Source: Tridacna crocea
Lineage: Eukaryota; Mollusca; Bivalvia; Cardiida; Cardiidae
Assembly (NCBI GenBank): GCA_943736015.1
Contig: OX031063.1
Span: 43,788,672-43,852,671 of the forward strand
Direction: 5' to 3'
DNA: 64,000 bases
Shown: positions 59,928 through 64,000 of the stretch, one piece after another
Numbering within the stretch: the first letter of the stretch is position 1
How the letters are laid out: every line of letters starts with the position of its first letter
Program-made: the position numbers and the translations under genes
Notes under the pieces: model-generated
The model's database searches: none
Told to the model about the DNA's origin: nothing
Seen by the model: only the letters and a program-made list of their open reading frames with translations

Positions 59928-60157
59928 ATTAACAATTTACCAGACGGCAAAATTTTAGCCTCGGCCAAATTGTAAGGATTCACAGACATAAAATTTCTCT
60001 GTGGCTCAAATGGGGAAATTGTTCTTTTATAGGGTAGAAAACACTGTGGGAAAAGAAAAAAAAAGCTGGTTATCAGCTTTTTCTCCTTTTTACACAATGC
60101 TTTCAAAAGGCTTCTTTCCAAGGGTTGTTAAAAGTCGGCATTGTGCAGTGAAGGGTT
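59928..60157 (+). repeat. TTAA palindromic MITE, subfamily A
   Basis: ATTAACAATTTACCAGACGG to AGTGAAGGGTTAA. Lies about 95 bp downstream (in minus-strand sense) of the exon at 60252-60668. Confidence 0.88.
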
Positions 60158-60251
60158 AAAAAAAGGGATTAGCACTTTTATTTACACAATTCATAATCCA
60201 CTCACTGGAGTAATGAAAAAGTTCAAAATTAGCTGTACCGAGAAAACTCAC

Positions 60252-60668
60252 AATGCATTACCGCCCAACCCTGTACCATTGGATCTGCTCCTTCTAGTAC
60301 ATTGAGATCTGGATACTGGCTAAATACAGTGTTCCATTCACTAAGATCAGATAGAGAATCTAAAGAACTTGTGGTTCCTTTGTGCACTAGTATTTGAACT
60401 TTGAGCCACTTTTTAAGTCGATACTGTTTGTACATTTTCTTCACTCCCTCAGCAACTGTCTTACGTAAAAGGAGCTGCATCACTTTTTGTGATGTTCCGT
60501 ACATTGCTGCGTGAAAAGCTTGTCGACTGACCTCTGTGATGTATTTGTCTGAAATAGTAGATTCTAATGAATGAGAAAATTGTAAGATACTAGGCTTGAG
60601 ATGTATGAAATTAACTTTTTTTGTTTGCAAAAAAATCAAGCAACATTGTTTGGCTTCTTGCACAAAAT
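60252..60668 (-). CDS. Large internal exon of the unrecognised minus-strand gene
   Basis: 417 nt between TGCAAAG and GTGAGT, phase 1 to 1, fully open for 139 residues. Segments include ITEVSRQAFHAAMYGTSQKV, KKMYKQYRLKKWLKVQILVH and SLSDLSEWNTVFSQYPDLNV. The join to the upstream exon restores an Asp codon exactly. It is the longest open exon-like frame in the last 6 kb. Confidence 0.75.
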
Positions 60669-63465
60669 CTTTGCATGTAAGTCCAGGATCAGACAATCAA
60701 ATAACATCTCCTGTCTTTACCAAATGGCAATATTCTAGACCTGTCCAACTTCAAACAAATGTAGATCTATCTCAAATGATGAAGTTTGTCTTTTAGAGAT
60801 TTGAAAACATTGATCAAAAAGTTTTAGCAGCATTTAACTCCTTACCAATCGACAAAATTTTAGACAGGTCCAAATTGAAAGAACTTGCAGACGACAAAAT
60901 AAATGTTAACTCAAAAATTGAAATTTGTTCCCAGAAGGGTAGAAAACATTGTGGGAAAAGGAGAAAATGTTGGTTACCAGCATTTTCTCATTTTCCCACA
61001 ATGTTTTCAAAAGGTTTATATGGCAGGGTTGTAAAAACCAGGGATTTTTTTGTAAAGGGTTAAGGGTAGGTCACACTAAATGGATTCATGTAACATCCTC
61101 TTTCATCATACTTATCGGCTAAGACTCGGGTATTAATCTAAATCAATCGGGGAAACCAGCATCTATCTATCTATCAGCCAATTGATTACGGATTTCCCAG
61201 GTCTTAGCTGAATCTGTTTGTTTTTTAAGAGATGTAGGATGTTACGGGAATCTGTATTAGGGTGCCCTATCCTTTATTTGTCATCTGCAAATGCTTTCAA
61301 AATGGGTAAGTCTAAAATTTTAATGTCTGGTTAAGGGTAAAACATGAATTCAGCAAAGAAATTCAGAAATTATTTGTATGCTTAATGTAGCAACCGGATG
61401 GATTTCTTTCTCAATTCGCCCCACCCATCATGTAATTTGTTTACCCTTTACCAAACAATCTCTGGTTTTTACAACCCAGAGAAAGAAGCCTTTTGAAAAT
61501 ATTGTGGGAAAAGGAGAAAATGTTGGTAACCAGCATTTTCTCCTTTTGCCACAATATTTTCAAAAGGCTTCTATCTCTGATTTGTAAAAACCAGCATTTT
61601 CTCTCTTTCCCACAATGTTTACTACCCTGCTGGAAACAAAGTTCAATTTTTGAGATACTTTCAATTTGTCGTCTGCAACTGCTTTCAATTTGGATCAGTC
61701 TAAAATTTTGGCGTTTGGTATAGAGTTTACTAAATTTTCTTACCTATTTCTATGATCTGTGTAACAGCTCTTTCATGTTGTTTGAGTAGAGACTGTAGTT
61801 TTGTTATATAGTCTAACATAGCCATGGTCACTGATGGAGTACAGTGCTGAAAATTGAATGTGTACATGGAACTTAGCAATAAACCTGAAGGAATAAATCC
61901 TTGAAGTGCAGAGCCCTGGATTTAATTGCCATTGTAGACAGTGCAGATCATGATCAGATTGCACAGAAAGTGTAGTCTGATCTTTGATCTGCACTGTCCA
62001 CTTTTTTTTTTTTGCCAGATGCTGCCTCGTCAGTTCTGACTGGGAATGTTGATTTCATCAGATTAACCCTTTCCCAATCAATCCCTGGTTTTTACGGGTC
62101 TGGAACAGTAGCATTTTGAAAACATTGTGGGAAAAGGAGAAAATGCTGGTAACCAGCATTTTCTCCTTTTCCCACAATGTTTTCTACCCTATCATAGACA
62201 GAAATTATCTTTTCAGCAAGAGTTGTATTGTCGTCTGCAAATGCTTTCAATTTGGTCCAGTCCAAAAGTTTGTCGTTTGGGAAAGGGTTAATCATGCTCT
62301 GGCAAAAAGGGGTTTAGACCATCTTCATGATGCAATAAACCCAACAAGTTGATGGATACATGAAATTCATTTTGTTTCTCACCTATCTGAATCATGATGT
62401 AGACTGGTCCTTTTAGATGAAAAAAAATTTAAATTTTTTTTGGTCCAGGTCGGGACTTTGCAGGCTAAGCTGGATTGAAACTTTTTTTTTCATTAAGCAC
62501 CCTTTTCAAAGAGCATAGTTCATTTTCTAAGCACTACAAGTCTTTTGAAAACATTGTGGGAAAAGGAGAAAATGCTGGTTACCAGCATTTTCTCCCTTCA
62601 CCACAATCTAGACTTTTCCAAGTTGAAAGCACTTGCAGACACTAATTGAAATATGTAGGAAATGATTGAGTTTGTATTTGACAGGATAGAAAACATTGTT
62701 GGAAAAGAAGAAAATGCTGGTTTCCATCATTTTCTTTTTTTTCCACAGTGTTTTTTCGAAAGCTTTCCTTCTCAGTGTTATTTAAAACTTTTTATGGTGC
62801 GGTGAAGGTTGAGAATGCACAAGAAAAATTGAGTGACTCGAGAGGGTATAATATCTACATTTAGGTATTTATAACAATCACAGATTTATATGCTAAATAT
62901 GTAAATTACTAGCAAACTTTTGAGAAAAAGACGAAAAGCTTATTACCAGGTATTTTTCCTTTTCCCACAATGTTTTTTTTTTTTTCAAACTGTCTATGGT
63001 AAGGATTGAAATATCTGAGGAAATAAACTGCAAAAGGTAAAATTTCTACCTATGTTGATAAAATGCAAACCGTCAAGAAATAACCCATTACCGCATAATT
63101 CCTACTTTTGATGACCCTGAGAAAGAAGCCTTTAGAAAATATTGTGGGAAAAGGAGAAAATGCTGGTAACCAGCATTTTCTGCTTTTCCCAAAATGTTTT
63201 CTTCCCATCACAAAACAATTTCAAATTTTCAGTCTGCAAATGTTTTTCGATTTGGACAGACCTAAAATTGTGTTGTTTAGTATTGAGTTAAAAGAATATG
63301 AAACAAATACTTTAAAAAAATACCTTTTTTTCAAGTTTATGTCCTTTGATGAAATATCCGCTAGCTTCCCAAGGTAAAATAGAAGATGGAGCAGCAATGT
63401 TGGGGTTTTGCAAAATGTCACACAATTTGATAAATGGATAAATATCAAGTTTTGTATAAGGTTCA
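60252..63465 (-). CDS. Unrecognised multi-exon protein gene, partial
   Basis: Two exons with good splice sites (61744-61846 and 60252-60668) join in exact phase, and a third upstream (63324-63465) is in phase at its 3' side. Together they encode at least 220 residues, largely helical in character. I do not recognise the family; no signal peptide, zinc-binding pattern or catalytic motif is evident. The gene runs opposite to MYCBP2, either nested in a long MYCBP2 intron or marking a rearrangement. Its start lies upstream of 63465 and its end downstream of 60252. Neither was located. Confidence 0.6.
60706..60833 (+). repeat. Left part of a subfamily A MITE
   Basis: CTTTACCAAATGGCAATATTC to GAAAACATTGATC; replaced at 60834 by a new complete copy. 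Lies directly upstream of the minus-strand exon acceptor. Confidence 0.7.
60834..61063 (+). repeat. TTAA palindromic MITE, subfamily A
   Basis: 230 bp, TTAA both ends. Confidence 0.92.
61439..61728 (-). repeat. Recombinant subfamily A MITE with duplicated half-core
   Basis: After the normal core and an AAAAGGCTTCTATCTC right arm, a second right half-core (ACCAGCATTTTCTC) follows with the other arm type. It looks like two inverted copies recombined. A separate 3' arm fragment is at 61274-61342. Confidence 0.78.
61744..61846 (-). CDS. Internal exon of the unrecognised minus-strand gene
   Basis: 103 nt between ATTTTCAG and GTAAGA, phase 0 to 1. Encodes CTPSVTMAMLDYITKLQSLL and KQHERAVTQIIEI, an amphipathic helix-rich segment. 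Starts within 20 bp of the end of a MITE (61439-61728). Confidence 0.72.
61935..62004. repeat. Short hairpin repeat (GTGCAGATCATGATCAGATTGCACA type)
   Basis: GACAGTGCAGATCATGATC and GATCTTTGATCTGCACTGTC pair over a long stem. The best-preserved copy of the 5290-5357 family. Confidence 0.8.
62063..62291 (-). repeat. TTAA palindromic MITE, subfamily A (CCCTTTCCC variant)
   Basis: 229 bp, TTAA both ends, perfect core. Confidence 0.93.
62530..63000. repeat. Decayed subfamily A MITEs, three cores
   Basis: Cores at about 62540-62607 (AAACATTGTGGGAAAAGG), 62688-62752 (AAACATTGTTGGAAAAG) and a poor one at 62920-62975. Confidence 0.65.
63080..63291 (-). repeat. Subfamily A MITE
   Basis: AATAACCCATTACCGC to GTATTGAGTTAA. 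Ends 33 bp from the tentative minus-strand exon at 63324. Confidence 0.88.
63324..63465 (-). CDS. Tentative exon of the unrecognised minus-strand gene
   Basis: Forty-seven codons that look protein-like (EPYTKLDIYPFIKLCDILQN, then SSILPWEASGYFIKGHKLEK), ending AAG|GTATTT in phase 0. The upstream border is unresolved: no AG lies between the codons and the in-frame stop about 10 nt upstream of 63465. An AC acceptor (TTTTAC) is the nearest fit. Confidence 0.45.
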
Positions 63466-64000
63466 GTAAAACAGAAAAATCAATTTCAAGCACAGAATTG
63501 AATAAAAGTGTGCACAAATGTTTATCCTGTTGTCTTTATAAACTTCGTTAAATCACACAAGCTTTTGAAAAGATTTTATCTGACTTCTTAAAATAATATT
63601 CACACTAGGATATTTCACTTCCTTGCTTCCCTGTAGAAATACTAGAAGATAGTGATCTATTTTTGCTGGCCTTCCTTCCTAACACACTTCACTTAAATTG
63701 TTCTAATTAATCTGTGTGCTACAAACATTAATGATTTCTTATTAATTTCTGCTTTTATGTAAACAAATAATGCTTTAAACAGTTTGTTTTTCATGCTTTA
63801 TTTTAAGCAGATAGGGCATAAAACAATATAATTGTTGATAATTGAATCATTACTATATAATTATGACTTTGATCTTTATATTTGAAAGTGCCTGCTTTAA
63901 CACTTCATCACATAAGAAATTAAAAACATTTACAGAAAACAAATAAAAATTTCATAATGATGAAACTTGTCTTTTCACCCTTTCCCAAACAATCCCTGGA
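63466..64000. other. Window end, non-genic, partial MITEs
   Basis: No exon seen. An A-like arm at about 63898-63960 (AACACTTCATCACATAAG, ACATTTACAGAAAACAAAT). A new CACCCTTTCCCAAACAATCC end begins at about 63977 and runs off the window. Confidence 0.5.

Noticed and set aside
243..63291. CRISPR-like arrangement of palindromic repeats
   Set aside because: Copies are dispersed, of both orientations, with TTAA ends and irregular spacing. The DNA is spliced eukaryotic sequence without cas-like genes.

Overview
This is a window of animal nuclear DNA: two ubiquitin-pathway genes split into small phase-consistent exons with GT-AG introns, embedded in AT-rich DNA that is heavily colonised by short non-autonomous transposons. 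The repeat types (hairpin MITEs, tandem arrays ending in GCTCACCTG-type hairpins, a tRNA-derived SINE) suggest a bivalve mollusc, perhaps a dreissenid mussel. That assignment is an inference from memory of such repeats, not a match I could run.

Layout. Positions 1-9,900 hold no recognisable exon, only repeats. From 9,933 to 19,587, on the minus strand, lies an apparently complete six-exon UBE2K gene (E2-25K type ubiquitin-conjugating enzyme with a C-terminal UBA domain, 202 predicted residues). A divergent spacer of about 4 kb follows (19,588-23,592), rich in inverted repeats. From 23,593, on the plus strand, I can chain 25 consecutive exons of MYCBP2 (PHR/highwire/RPM-1 family giant E3 ligase). 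They cover the N-terminus, the RCC1-like repeats and an intervening Cys-rich insert, about 1,047 codons, up to 57,808, where the last exon ends in phase 2. No further MYCBP2 exon was found in the remaining 6.2 kb. Instead, 60,252-63,465 carries two well-supported and one tentative exon of an unrecognised gene on the minus strand.

The dominant feature is a family of palindromic MITEs of about 228 bp bounded by TTAA, with ends CCCTTT...AAAGGG. I count roughly 80 intact or decayed copies, perhaps a quarter of the window. At least three subfamilies (A, B, C) share one architecture: two dissimilar outer arms around a near-perfect hairpin of about 65 bp. Hairpin differences between subfamilies are mirrored on both sides of the palindrome. 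Several copies are nested inside other repeats, and comparison with uninterrupted repeat copies in the same window shows TTAA target duplication, the signature of piggyBac-type transposition. Other repeats include a 370-bp TTAA element (two copies), CCAAT-bearing palindromes, a GCAACATGCG double-hairpin MITE, three arrays with a period near 166 bp, a foldback repeat next to UBE2K exon 1, a tRNA-derived SINE and a 485-bp insertion flanked by a perfect 15-bp direct repeat.

The two named genes are a K48-chain E2 and a large E3, arranged head to head. I infer no shared regulation beyond their position. Exon calls rest on remembered family sequence, splice consensus and exact phase continuity; no search was run.
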